Under the pieces are notes generated by a model that was not told the origin of the DNA, did no database searches, and saw nothing but the letters and a program-made list of their open reading frames with translations. Made by a program: the position numbers and the translations under genes. From positions 1 to 57,230 of the forward strand of contig NZ_JAUCGJ010000030.1 in NCBI RefSeq assembly GCF_030378065.1: a stretch of 57,230 bases of DNA, written 5' to 3'. Position 1 is the first letter of the stretch, and the number at the start of each line of letters is the position of its first letter. This stretch comes from Candidatus Venteria ishoeyi (lineage in GTDB: Bacteria > Pseudomonadota > Gammaproteobacteria > Beggiatoales > Beggiatoaceae). Positions 8,617 to 17,176 of the stretch are shown one piece after another.

Positions 8617-11600
8617 TTAAATTTTTTGTAAAACAGCCGTAATATTCAATCCGTTTCTATCCATAGTATTGACCTTAAAGGAGATTTGGGTTGACAACCA
8701 ATTTAAAAATATTTGAAAACTCTCATCAGTCCAGGTATGTACATGGATATTCTGTTGATTTTCAAATGCTATTTGAATATGCGCTGAATCAGTAATATTT
8801 TTTACATTTTTAAAATAGTCAGCATAATTGTTCAAAGATACCTGTGTGGTTTTTTGTGAGTATTTTTCCTTTAGCTCGGATAAGGGGGTTACGGCACGTT
8901 CTCTATCAAAACATTCGCGTTTATCCGGCACCATCATATAGACAATACCACCGGGTTTAACCACGCGTAACCATTCTTCAATTGCCCGTCCAGGGTTTGC
9001 CAAATGCTCAATCAAGTGACTGTTACAGACAAAATCAACGCTGTTATCTTCCAGGGCAGAAAGATCATCGCCATTACTGATAATACTGACATTGACAATT
9101 TTTTCGAGCGGCACATTCTGATGGCTTGCATATTGTTTTTGCAGGGAGGGTGTATCCATGCGATCAACATACAGCATTTGGGTCTGATCATTGATTGGAA
9201 ATGGTGCGTGTAATGCACCAATTTCTACACCAGTACCTGATAAGTATTGTTTAACAAAGGCCTTCACGTCACTGGGAATCACCAGTGTTTGATTAAAAGA
9301 AAAAGGTGCGCCAAGTGTTTGCATTGCTTGGTTTTGTAAGCCCTGATAAGCAGCAACAAAATCACTGGCACAATGTTTTAGAATGTGTTTTTCCTCCAGT
9401 GTAGCAAAAGCATTTTGAGCTAATTTTTCACGTAAAGCCTCATCTTCAATCAATGATTTCATCGCCTGATACCAGGCTTTTGTGGTATTTTTAACCAAAA
9501 AGCCATTATCTCCATCGCGCACAACCGCACGGTAAGGAGTAATATCACTACAAATTGCGGGTATACCCAGTGCGGCATAATCCAGATACTTGATATAACT
9601 TTTACTGCGGTTAAACGGTGTTTGCTCCAATGGAATAATACCAAAATCCCAGCGGTTGTTGCGGCGAAACCATTGTACAAATTTTAAATAGGCATCATCC
9701 TTGCTGCTGATGCCTTCAATTTTAAGAATATTGGCAAATTTCTGGAAGCTTTGATTGGTATCGCTAATACCGCCGATAATGTCGAGTTCAATATTTGTTT
9801 GGGAACTGGCATAGTCTTTTTTTAATTGCTGCCAGGCTTTGGTGATTTCCTTAAGATCACGTTCATGCGTCTTGGTACCCATATATAAAATACGGATGGG
9901 ATCACTGGCATTACGCGTGGGTTGTGGGCGACTGAAGCTGTTTCCTGCTGCCTGCAACCAGATTTTTTCATCATGTGCATTCGGCACCGATACCACGTCC
10001 TGATTATAAGCTGACATGGTTTGTTTGAGTTGTTCAGAGCTGACGACAATGCGATCTGCGGCTTTGGCAAGTGCTTCCAAGGCATTAATATTATCTGCAC
10101 GATAGGTCACATCTTTGGCTTTTTTATGGTGCAGATTGAGCAGATCATCATCCATTTCCAACACCAGTTTCAAGCCTTTTTGCTGGCAATGTCCAACCAG
10201 TTTTTTAACAAAATCTGGATGCGGCAAGGTGGCGCGTTGTATGACGATAATACCAGTATCCACACTCAACAGATCTTTGGGATCGGTGAACACCTGCAAG
10301 CAAAGTTGATCTTTGACTGATTTATGTAATAAGGGCTGTAATAAGCGGATGCTGGCAGATCCCGTAGGCATACCACCACGTTGCACAGCTACCAACAATG
10401 ACAGGTGTAATTTATGTGGCGCGTTATTCCAGTCCGGACTATTGTATGCGGCAAGTTTATCGTTACAGACAACGGGCTTGGCTTGCCTTGCTTGTTTCGC
10501 CAGCATCAGATGGAATATTGCCAGTTCCGATAAGGCGGCGCGTGGCACGCTGTAGTTTTTAGCGGTATTTAATGCCTGCTCACGCAACTGTTGGAACAGG
10601 GATTTATTATCAATCAGGCTTGTTAACGCCGTTTGCAATACTTTCTGATTGCGGGTATCAACAATTAGCGCATTGCTCTTATCTTTGGCATATTCATGCA
10701 CCCCGCCTTTTTCTGGCAGAATCGGTACGCAGCCGCAGGCCATGGATTCCAGGCCGGTGCGCCCAAACGCCTGATAATCTGAAAAATCGATAAAAATGTG
10801 TGCCTGGTGATATAAAGCCGCGACTTCTTCACGGGTGAGAATACCGTGGTTGCGATAAGCAAAATCATGCTCCAGTTCTTGCAGGGCTTTATCCTGGCAG
10901 CCGAATAAATCAATACCGATTTTATTACCATAAATCTGGCTGATGTATTTCAATACTGACATAGTTTTTCCCGCACCACGCCTTGGTGTTGCCGGTCGAA
11001 TCATCGCCACAATACGGATCTGCTCAGTACCGGGCAAACTTGCAGGAGGATGAAAAATGATACGATCCAAACCTGGCGATACCTTATGCATCTTAACCTG
11101 ATGTAACTCATCAACGGTTTGACACAACCAGTCGGTTTTGGCGAATAAGCACATATTGGGAATCAAGGTATAAGATTCCAATGCAATTTTTAGCTTATCT
11201 GGGCGGATATTGGTGAAAAACCACGGCTCATAATCCTGCACATAATATGCGGCAACAATATCCGGGTATTTTTTGAATACGGGTGCAAGCAGGCGTGGCG
11301 AGGACCAGACCGTTGCTACCAGCACATGCACTTGGGCCGCTTCCTGGTATAAATGATTCTGGTTTCTATAAAAGAAAAATAAATCCTCTTTATAAAGCTC
11401 AGGATAATAACGTGCGTATTCCCCGGCATTTTCCGCCATGGTTGCTATCCGTGCATCCACTCCCAGGCTGCGCATTCCTGCGCATTCCTGCACAATGGAA
11501 TGGATGCCACCCGCCACACCGCCCACGGGTAATACAAACAAAATACGCCAGGCATTTTGTGCCTGTGGCAACGCTTTTCCGCTTAACCAACTATTTAAAC

Positions 11601-13839
11601 GTTCTCGCATCCCAGATAACACCGGATTCTGGCGCAGATTCTGGGTCAAGGACTTAACCTTGTCCTCGCCGTGTTTGTTTTTCAGCGCGCTATCGCCGGC
11701 TTTGGCTAAAACGGCGCGGCGCTCATGGCTGTAGCTTTTAGACTTGGCATGATATACATAGAGTTGATCGGCAATCGCCAGCTTAAAACCCGCATCCCCG
11801 GCGCGCAGGCAATAATCATTTTCTTCGCCATAGCCTTTAGGAAAGTTTTCTTCATCCAGATAGCCAATTTTATCAATCAATGCCCGCTTCACAGCAAAAC
11901 AAAAGCCGTTAACGATAGGCACAATCGGAAACTGAAAGGCTGATGCCTGATACACCAGTTCCGCCATATCATTAACTGTAAAACCTTCCGGTAATTCATT
12001 AACCGCCCAATCCCCATTTTCAGCAAAACGCTCGGGTACGGATTGCCAGCTTGCGGCATTGGATAAAGCGCCGATAATACCGATTTCTTGTCGGCTTTGA
12101 CCACAGGCCACTAAATGGCTGAGCCATAAACGCGGCACGATGGTGTCGCTGTTGAGTAATACCACATAATCTGCTTTAGATGCACGCAGACCTTTGTTGG
12201 CAGCTTTGGTATAGCCTTGCGCGCTTGCGTTTTCCAGTAATACTGTGCTGGGATGCTGTTGGCAGAAGGTTTTCAGGAATTCTGTGGTAGGGGCTTCCGA
12301 GCCATCGTTAACCAGATATAAGGCATAAGGCTCAATGGTATTTTCGATAATTGAAGCCAGACAGTTTTTGACGTCCTCCAGCGCATTATGAATACACACG
12401 ACAACATCAATACTGGGTAATTGTTGCAGGTTTTGCAGGCCCGCCAGGGGTTTTTTAGTACCAGACAGTGTTTGTTCCAGGCCATAGTGAACTTTTTCCC
12501 GGCTTAAGTTACGAAATTCTTCGGCAATTTCTGTGATGTGCTGCTGGGCACCTAATGAAGGTTGGCGTAATAATAAACGTTCAGCCAGATTGACTAAACC
12601 GCGTCCAGCTTTCCAACTGACCGAGTTAAATACGGCTTCGGTATCACTGATGAGATGGCGCATTAAACGCCGGGTATGATTTAAATGCCGATCATGAATA
12701 CGCAAAGCGTCTAATTGCTGCTGGTTTTCCTGCTGTAATTTTTGACCCGTATTTTGCAATTGTGTTTGTGTCTGTTGCAACTGTTTAAGTGTTTGATCTT
12801 TTTGTACCAATAACTGATTTTTTTCCGTCAATTGCTGTGACTGCTTAATATTAACCGCTTCCAGTGCCTGCTGTTTTTCTTCCTGGGCTTGACGATAGGC
12901 CTGCTGTTTTTCTTCCTGGGCTTGGCGATAGGCCTGCTGTTTTTCTTCCTGGGCTTGACGATAGGCCTGCTGTTTTTCTTCCTGGGCCTGGCGATAAGCT
13001 TCAAATTCCGCGCTCAAGTCCCAGATTTTTTCCTGACTTTGTAAAATCTCTATAGCACCCGCAGACAATTCAAATTCTGGAAGATTTTCCAGGCTGTTGG
13101 CTTCTATTGCCGTAAGCAGTGCCTGATCCAGGCGTTGCTGTGCAGTAGAAATTATATCCTGCTGTAAATCTTCTGCACCGTGTTGATGAAATAATGAAGG
13201 GTCAATAAATGCTAAAATTTCACGTTCACTGGGGAGGTGTAAGGCATTAACGCCTAAAGCCTGCAATTGTGCATATAAAGTTTTTGTCGTGGCTATGGGA
13301 TCGGCCAGCATAGCTTCATGTTTAACCAATATCCCTGGTAAATTACGCATGGCGCGCAGTGTTTCTACGGTATATTTCTCCCACAAGGCCAGACTAAAAG
13401 ACAGTGGGAAGCCATTGCGTTTTTGCAAAGACTGGGCAATCTGGATAGGGCTGCGGTACACATAAACATAAACAGGCACTTCCAGTAAATGCTGCCACAT
13501 GGGAAATAACAGGCAAAAACGTGGCTCTTTTATGACCCAGGGGCGGTGAGCATCCATTTCCAGCAAAACTTTTCCCGCTTCACTGAAAAAACGTTTTTTG
13601 GCATCTTCAGGAATTTGATCAAAATGAAAATCAGCAACCCGGTTCCAATCGGCTTTGGCGGAAAATAATAAGGCATCATTCAGATCACGAATATCCCGCC
13701 GCTCCCAGAAACCTTTGGGATTTTCTTCATTTGCACCGGTTGATTTACCTTCAGCACCAAAATATAGGCCCATCAAATTTAACATGCGGGTGACCACAGA
13801 GGTTCCTGAACGGTGCATTCCCAGTACAAACACTTGCAT
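8617..13839 (-). CDS. 1740-residue glycan-assembly fusion: sulfotransferase, coiled coil, GT2, two GT4-like, methyltransferase
   Basis: Domains in order: P-loop sulfotransferase (about 1-260; GMHRSGTS at 7-14, the PAPS-binding loop, and a YRSPIQIAQSL motif); a glutamine/glutamate-rich coiled coil (about 275-400) containing four 11-residue repeats YRQAQEEKQQA; a family 2 glycosyltransferase (about 470-720; VVVCIHNALEDV, LVNDGSEAP, LLNSDTIVP); a first GT4/GT1-like module (about 760-1130; FVLPVGGVAGGIHS and FGRTGLESMACGCVPILPEKGG); a second such module (about 1145-1490; YLDYAALGIPAICSD); and a SAM-dependent methyltransferase (about 1525-1740; GVEIGALHAPFP, NSHLIEHLANPGRAI, VKPGGIVYM). It is soluble and without a signal peptide. 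It could assemble, methylate and sulfate one surface glycan. The leading gene of its strand, divergent from the idr-like operon. Confidence 0.8.
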   Translation of the reverse strand: MQVFVLGMHRSGTSVVTRMLNLMGLYFGAEGKSTGANEENPKGFWERRDIRDLNDALLFSAKADWNRVADFHFDQIPEDAKKRFFSEAGKVLLEMDAHRPWVIKEPRFCLLFPMWQHLLEVPVYVYVYRSPIQIAQSLQKRNGFPLSFSLALWEKYTVETLRAMRNLPGILVKHEAMLADPIATTKTLYAQLQALGVNALHLPSEREILAFIDPSLFHQHGAEDLQQDIISTAQQRLDQALLTAIEANSLENLPEFELSAGAIEILQSQEKIWDLSAEFEAYRQAQEEKQQAYRQAQEEKQQAYRQAQEEKQQAYRQAQEEKQQALEAVNIKQSQQLTEKNQLLVQKDQTLKQLQQTQTQLQNTGQKLQQENQQQLDALRIHDRHLNHTRRLMRHLISDTEAVFNSVSWKAGRGLVNLAERLLLRQPSLGAQQHITEIAEEFRNLSREKVHYGLEQTLSGTKKPLAGLQNLQQLPSIDVVVCIHNALEDVKNCLASIIENTIEPYALYLVNDGSEAPTTEFLKTFCQQHPSTVLLENASAQGYTKAANKGLRASKADYVVLLNSDTIVPRLWLSHLVACGQSRQEIGIIGALSNAASWQSVPERFAENGDWAVNELPEGFTVNDMAELVYQASAFQFPIVPIVNGFCFAVKRALIDKIGYLDEENFPKGYGEENDYCLRAGDAGFKLAIADQLYVYHAKSKSYSHERRAVLAKAGDSALKNKHGEDKVKSLTQNLRQNPVLSGMRERLNSWLSGKALPQAQNAWRILFVLPVGGVAGGIHSIVQECAGMRSLGVDARIATMAENAGEYARYYPELYKEDLFFFYRNQNHLYQEAAQVHVLVATVWSSPRLLAPVFKKYPDIVAAYYVQDYEPWFFTNIRPDKLKIALESYTLIPNMCLFAKTDWLCQTVDELHQVKMHKVSPGLDRIIFHPPASLPGTEQIRIVAMIRPATPRRGAGKTMSVLKYISQIYGNKIGIDLFGCQDKALQELEHDFAYRNHGILTREEVAALYHQAHIFIDFSDYQAFGRTGLESMACGCVPILPEKGGVHEYAKDKSNALIVDTRNQKVLQTALTSLIDNKSLFQQLREQALNTAKNYSVPRAALSELAIFHLMLAKQARQAKPVVCNDKLAAYNSPDWNNAPHKLHLSLLVAVQRGGMPTGSASIRLLQPLLHKSVKDQLCLQVFTDPKDLLSVDTGIIVIQRATLPHPDFVKKLVGHCQQKGLKLVLEMDDDLLNLHHKKAKDVTYRADNINALEALAKAADRIVVSSEQLKQTMSAYNQDVVSVPNAHDEKIWLQAAGNSFSRPQPTRNASDPIRILYMGTKTHERDLKEITKAWQQLKKDYASSQTNIELDIIGGISDTNQSFQKFANILKIEGISSKDDAYLKFVQWFRRNNRWDFGIIPLEQTPFNRSKSYIKYLDYAALGIPAICSDITPYRAVVRDGDNGFLVKNTTKAWYQAMKSLIEDEALREKLAQNAFATLEEKHILKHCASDFVAAYQGLQNQAMQTLGAPFSFNQTLVIPSDVKAFVKQYLSGTGVEIGALHAPFPINDQTQMLYVDRMDTPSLQKQYASHQNVPLEKIVNVSIISNGDDLSALEDNSVDFVCNSHLIEHLANPGRAIEEWLRVVKPGGIVYMMVPDKRECFDRERAVTPLSELKEKYSQKTTQVSLNNYADYFKNVKNITDSAHIQIAFENQQNIHVHTWTDESFQIFLNWLSTQISFKVNTMDRNGLNITAVLQKI
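12868..12999 (-). repeat. Four in-frame 33-bp tandem repeats
   Basis: Units begin at 12868, 12901, 12934 and 12967 and are almost identical. Each encodes YRQAQEEKQQA on the minus strand. They lengthen the coiled coil between the sulfotransferase and the first glycosyltransferase of the large fusion protein. As 33 is a multiple of three, copy-number change would alter linker length without breaking the frame. Confidence 0.85.
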
Positions 13840-13958
13840 AAATCACTCCTTAGTGTAAATTTCTTAGTGATGATTTTATAAAAAAGCGGATAGTATACCA
13901 ATAACTTGTTATTTTCGATCACAATGAAATTGTGCATGAAGTAATGGTGGTTCTTTAT

Positions 13959-14011
13959 GCCTCAAATCAGCTTTCCCTCACTACGATCTCTGTTCTCAGA
14001 CAGTATCCTGG
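13959..14011. repeat. Dispersed repeat, copy 2
   Basis: Begins GCCTCAAATCAGCTTTCCC and continues to TGTTCTCAGACAGTATCCTGG, matching the copy at 66-119 over about 53 bp with scattered differences. It lies immediately upstream of the idr-like operon's regulatory region. Confidence 0.6.
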
Positions 14012-14137
14012 TCAGTATTGTACATTTTGTACCTATGTTATCCCACTATCTGAAAAATGAAGAGAACGAAACGTTCTATATTTTTTATCACAGCCCCTGC
14101 AAAGCTTAATTAAAGCCTGAAATTTTGCTGAATTAAT

Positions 14138-14152
14138 ACTTGAAAATCAAGT
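14138..14152. promoter_or_regulatory. Candidate operator ACTTGA-AAA-TCAAGT
   Basis: A perfect 6+6 palindrome with a 3-base spacer, about 113 bp upstream of the first gene of the peroxidase/Rieske/molybdopterin operon. The TTGA/TCAA half-sites recall FNR/CRP sites, but the spacing (3 instead of 6) does not fit FNR, so the cognate regulator is unknown. A second, weaker hairpin follows at 14171-14191. Chance occurrence is possible in this A/T-rich region. Confidence 0.3.
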
Positions 14153-14264
14153 GATAACCGTAAAGAACGTGTGCCTTATCAGTATCGGCACGTAATATGC
14201 GTTTGGGGTTCTGGTTTGTTGTTTACAACCTATTCAGACACACATTATTAAGGAGGCCATCTGG

Positions 14265-15368
14265 ATGAATATCAAACTCACCAGCCGACGGACACTTCTG
14301 GCGACAAGTTTAGCTGTCGTTTTAGGCTCGTTTTCTGTTGCCAGTGTCGCGGAGTCTTTGCCAGCATTGAAAATCAATGAGGCAAAAGCAGCATTAGGTA
14401 AGCGTTTATTTTTTGATAAGCGTTTATCGGGCGATGCGGCAATCTCTTGCGCAACTTGTCATCAGCCTGAGCACGGTTTTGCCCATCCCGACGCATTATC
14501 ACCCGGTTATCCCGGTAACAAGCATTTTCGTAACAGTCCTACCGTCATTAATTCCGCACATAAAAAAGTCTGGTTCCATGATGGTCGTTTAGGTACCAAC
14601 TTAAACGATGTCACCCGTGAAATGTTGACTGAAGATTATTTAATGAATATGGACATGCGCATTATGCAGGAACGGGTCAAACAAGATCCGGTCTATGTCA
14701 AAATGTTCAAAGACGCAGGTTATGGTGAACCTTCTAACGGTTCCGTGCGTAAAGCCATTCCTGAGTACTTAAAAACCTTAACCTCTAAGAACGCACCTTA
14801 CGATACCGGAAAAATGTCCACAGCCGCGAAGCGTGGACAAAAAATCTTTAACGGTAAGGGCGGTTGTTCTTCCTGTCATAGCGGTGCAAACTTCACCGAC
14901 AATAAACCCCATAACACAGGCGTTGCTGAAAACTTTGATGTTTTCTTAGATCCTATGCGCCATCAGGCATTTATTGCTTATGCGATGTTCATGGGTGTTG
15001 AAAACTACATGAACTTAAAGCGTGATCCTGGTGCTTATGTACAGTGGAAAAAAGCTGATTTCTCCAACATGGGTACGTTTATCACCCCAAGCCTGCGTGA
15101 GTTAAAACAAACTGCACCTTATATGCATAATGGCATGATCAGCACGCTGGATGAAGTGGTTGAGTTTTATAACCAGGGTGGCGGTCAGGACAGCCATAAA
15201 GATGCTGCTTTAAAACCTTTGAAACTCTCTGCTAAAGAGAAAAAGGATTTGGTGGCTTTTCTGGAATCGCTGTCGGGTGATCAATTAACGGGGCCAGAAC
15301 ATGTCTGGACGGAAAAATATCCTGATGAATATCCCGTTATCGCTGATTGGAACAACGTCAAGAATTAA
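14265..15368 (+). CDS. idrP: Di-haem cytochrome c peroxidase-family protein, IdrP-type
   Basis: A 367-residue periplasmic protein of the CCP/MauG family. The N-terminus has a signal peptide with a twin-arginine-like SRRTLLATS start and a probable cleavage at SVASVAES. Two c-type haem sites are visible: CATCH at 62-66 and CSSCH at 201-205. Family signatures LGKRLFFDKRLS and TAPYMHNGMISTLDEVVEFYN are intact. The ATG at 14265 has a strong AAGGAGG 8 bp upstream. It is the first gene of a tight four-gene operon with a second peroxidase, a Rieske subunit and a molybdopterin subunit, the content of iodate reductase clusters, where IdrP1/IdrP2 are proposed to remove H2O2 or reactive by-products. I cannot say which of the two is P1. 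A general CCP or a MauG-like function are alternatives. Confidence 0.85.
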   Translation: MNIKLTSRRTLLATSLAVVLGSFSVASVAESLPALKINEAKAALGKRLFFDKRLSGDAAISCATCHQPEHGFAHPDALSPGYPGNKHFRNSPTVINSAHKKVWFHDGRLGTNLNDVTREMLTEDYLMNMDMRIMQERVKQDPVYVKMFKDAGYGEPSNGSVRKAIPEYLKTLTSKNAPYDTGKMSTAAKRGQKIFNGKGGCSSCHSGANFTDNKPHNTGVAENFDVFLDPMRHQAFIAYAMFMGVENYMNLKRDPGAYVQWKKADFSNMGTFITPSLRELKQTAPYMHNGMISTLDEVVEFYNQGGGQDSHKDAALKPLKLSAKEKKDLVAFLESLSGDQLTGPEHVWTEKYPDEYPVIADWNNVKN

Positions 15369-15382
15369 TGAGGAGCAAGGTT

Positions 15383-16594
15383 ATGATTAAATTTAGACCA
15401 CTGTCATCAGGGCTTGTGACTCTTGCTGTAGCGGGCATCATTACCGGATGCACGATGGCAACGGCTGAAACAGAGTCTGCCAAATCGGCTGCAAGCACTG
15501 CGGGTGGCCCGACTTTGGCCCCCTTAGATAGTATTAAAATGCCAATTCCACCAGATAATAAACAAACCGACGCAAAAATTGCTTTAGGCAAGTTATTATT
15601 TTTTGATCCACGTTTAGGTGGTGATGCTTCAATTTCCTGTAGCAGTTGCCATGATCCCGAACAGGGCTGGGCCTGGGCGGAAGATTTCTCCCGTGGTTAT
15701 CCCGGTACCGTGCATTGGCGTAACTCCCAGTCCATTATCAACTCGCAATACTATGGCAGACAATTCTGGGCAGGTGCCGCCGCTTCCGGTGAGAAACAAG
15801 CACCTTCTGCGGCTAAAGGTGGCGTTGCCGGTAATGGTGAAAACGACATCATGGAAGCGCGTTTAGCGTTAATTCCTGAATATCGTAAAGCCTTCAAAGA
15901 AGTGTTTGGTGATGAATGGCCATTAATTGGTAACGCCTGGCGTGCAATTGCTTCATTTGAACGTACTTTAGCGCAAACCGATACACCTTTGGATAATTAC
16001 CTGAAAGGGGATAAAACCGCGCTGTCTGAAGAGCAAATCCGTGGTAAAGCGGTATTTGAAGGCAAGGGTGGTTGTGTCCAATGTCATAATGGCGCATTAA
16101 GCTCTAACGAAGACTATGTCAACGTTGGCGTACCACCAGCAACACGCTGGCAGGAAGATGGTTTAGCACAAATCACCTTCCGCTTTGAGCAATATGCCAA
16201 AGGCCAGACTGAAGAAGGTTATCGCAAGGCAAAAAGTGATTGGGGTTTGTATTACCGCACTAAAAATAAATGGGATAAGGGCAAATTCCGCGTACCCAGC
16301 TTAAGATACACCAAATACACCGCACCTTATATGCACAACGGTGCATTCTACACCTTTGAAGAAGTGGTGGATTTTTATAACAGTGGTGGCTTTGATGAGG
16401 AAGGTCGTACGACTTTATTCCCGGAAAATAAAGACAAACGGATGAAACCTTTAGGTTTGACAGAAGCTGAGAAAAGTGACTTAGTGGCTTTCCTTGACGC
16501 ATTCTCCGGTGAAGAAATCATGATGGATAAACCTACCTTGCCAGAATATGCACCTTTGTTTACCAAAGCTGAGTTGGAGGCGGTGAAAAAATGA
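15383..16594 (+). CDS. idrP: Di-haem cytochrome c peroxidase-family lipoprotein, IdrP-type
   Basis: A 403-residue CCP/MauG-family protein from the ATG at 15383, which has AGGAG seven bases upstream; a longer frame from 15347 would overlap the previous gene and bury the signal sequence. The N-terminus is a lipoprotein signal with lipobox around C23 (GIITGC, then T), predicting lipid anchoring, probably to the outer membrane. Haem sites are CSSCH at 86-90 and CVQCH at 231-235. The family segments LGKLLFFDPRLGGD and TAPYMHNGAFYTFEEVVDFYN are present. It is related to but distinct from the preceding protein and ends overlapping the Rieske gene by 4 bp (ATGA), showing tight coupling. Role by analogy with IdrP1/IdrP2. 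Confidence 0.85.
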   Translation: MIKFRPLSSGLVTLAVAGIITGCTMATAETESAKSAASTAGGPTLAPLDSIKMPIPPDNKQTDAKIALGKLLFFDPRLGGDASISCSSCHDPEQGWAWAEDFSRGYPGTVHWRNSQSIINSQYYGRQFWAGAAASGEKQAPSAAKGGVAGNGENDIMEARLALIPEYRKAFKEVFGDEWPLIGNAWRAIASFERTLAQTDTPLDNYLKGDKTALSEEQIRGKAVFEGKGGCVQCHNGALSSNEDYVNVGVPPATRWQEDGLAQITFRFEQYAKGQTEEGYRKAKSDWGLYYRTKNKWDKGKFRVPSLRYTKYTAPYMHNGAFYTFEEVVDFYNSGGFDEEGRTTLFPENKDKRMKPLGLTEAEKSDLVAFLDAFSGEEIMMDKPTLPEYAPLFTKAELEAVKK

Positions 16595-17166
16595 GCGAAC
16601 AAAAAAAGCGTTGTGATACGCCAAAATCACATAATGCTTGTATGATGAATCGACGCGACTTTATATTGTTCAGTTCAGCGGCGATTGTAACAACAAGTAC
16701 TATCAGTTTAACCTTATTACCCGGCACCGCACATGCAGCCGAGCAAAAAGCACAAATTGCCGGTTATCCACGCAAGAAAATTGGCAAGCTCAGCGAATTA
16801 AAAGACAATCAACCGGTTGATTTTAATTACCCTGATGATAAAGGCAGTTGCACCCTGGTGAAAATGGGTGTTGAAGCGGGCGGCGGTATTGGCAATCAAA
16901 AAGATGTGGTGGCTTTTAATTATCTTTGCACTCATCAAGGTGGGCCTTTACAAGGTACTTATCAAGCCACTGATGAACACCGCACCTTAGGGCCTTGTCC
17001 TTTGCATCTGTCCCTGTATGATTTGCGCAGACACGGCATTATCGTTTCCGGTCAGGCCTATCAAAGCGTACCGCAGGTATTGCTGGAGGTTGACGGTGAT
17101 GATATTTACGCAGTGGGCATGATGGGACTTATCTTTGGTCGTAATAAAAACATAATGGATGCTTAA
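16591..17166 (+). CDS. idrB: Rieske iron-sulfur subunit, IdrB/AioB type
   Basis: A 191-residue small subunit carrying a [2Fe-2S] Rieske cluster that passes electrons between the periplasmic electron pool and the molybdopterin subunit. A twin-arginine signal is clear: NRRDFILFSS at 20-29, a hydrophobic stretch, and AHA before the mature part. Cluster ligands are C113-T-H115 and C136-P-L-H139. The two extra cysteines that form the disulfide in bc1 Rieske proteins are absent (glycine follows in CTHQGG). In the AioAB/IdrAB family this Tat signal exports the whole heterodimer. ATG at 16591 overlaps the previous stop; a start at MMNRRDF (16645) would shorten the leader and is also possible. Confidence 0.88.
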   Translation: MSEQKKRCDTPKSHNACMMNRRDFILFSSAAIVTTSTISLTLLPGTAHAAEQKAQIAGYPRKKIGKLSELKDNQPVDFNYPDDKGSCTLVKMGVEAGGGIGNQKDVVAFNYLCTHQGGPLQGTYQATDEHRTLGPCPLHLSLYDLRRHGIIVSGQAYQSVPQVLLEVDGDDIYAVGMMGLIFGRNKNIMDA

Positions 17167-17176
17167 GGAGGCTAAT

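Larger units (their letters stand above)
13840..14264. other. 425-bp divergent intergenic region upstream of the idr-like operon
   Basis: It holds no gene. It contains the dispersed repeat copy 2 (13959-14011), an A/T-rich stretch, a 15-bp palindrome (14138-14152) and a GTGCC/GGCAC hairpin (14171-14191). It must carry promoters for both the large minus-strand gene and the plus-strand operon, but I could not place -35/-10 boxes with confidence. Confidence 0.6.

Noticed and set aside
12868-12999. CRISPR-like direct repeats
   Set aside because: Units are contiguous without spacers and encode an in-frame coiled coil.
12864-13055. Plus-strand reading frame with PAVFLPGL repeats
   Set aside because: It is the antisense shadow of the coiled-coil repeats of the minus-strand fusion gene.
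14138-14152. FNR box upstream of the operon
   Set aside because: TTGA and TCAA are separated by three bases rather than the six of an FNR site.
15347-15382. Upstream start for the second peroxidase
   Set aside because: It overlaps the first peroxidase gene and places 12 extra residues before a clear lipoprotein signal; the ATG at 15383 has the ribosome site.
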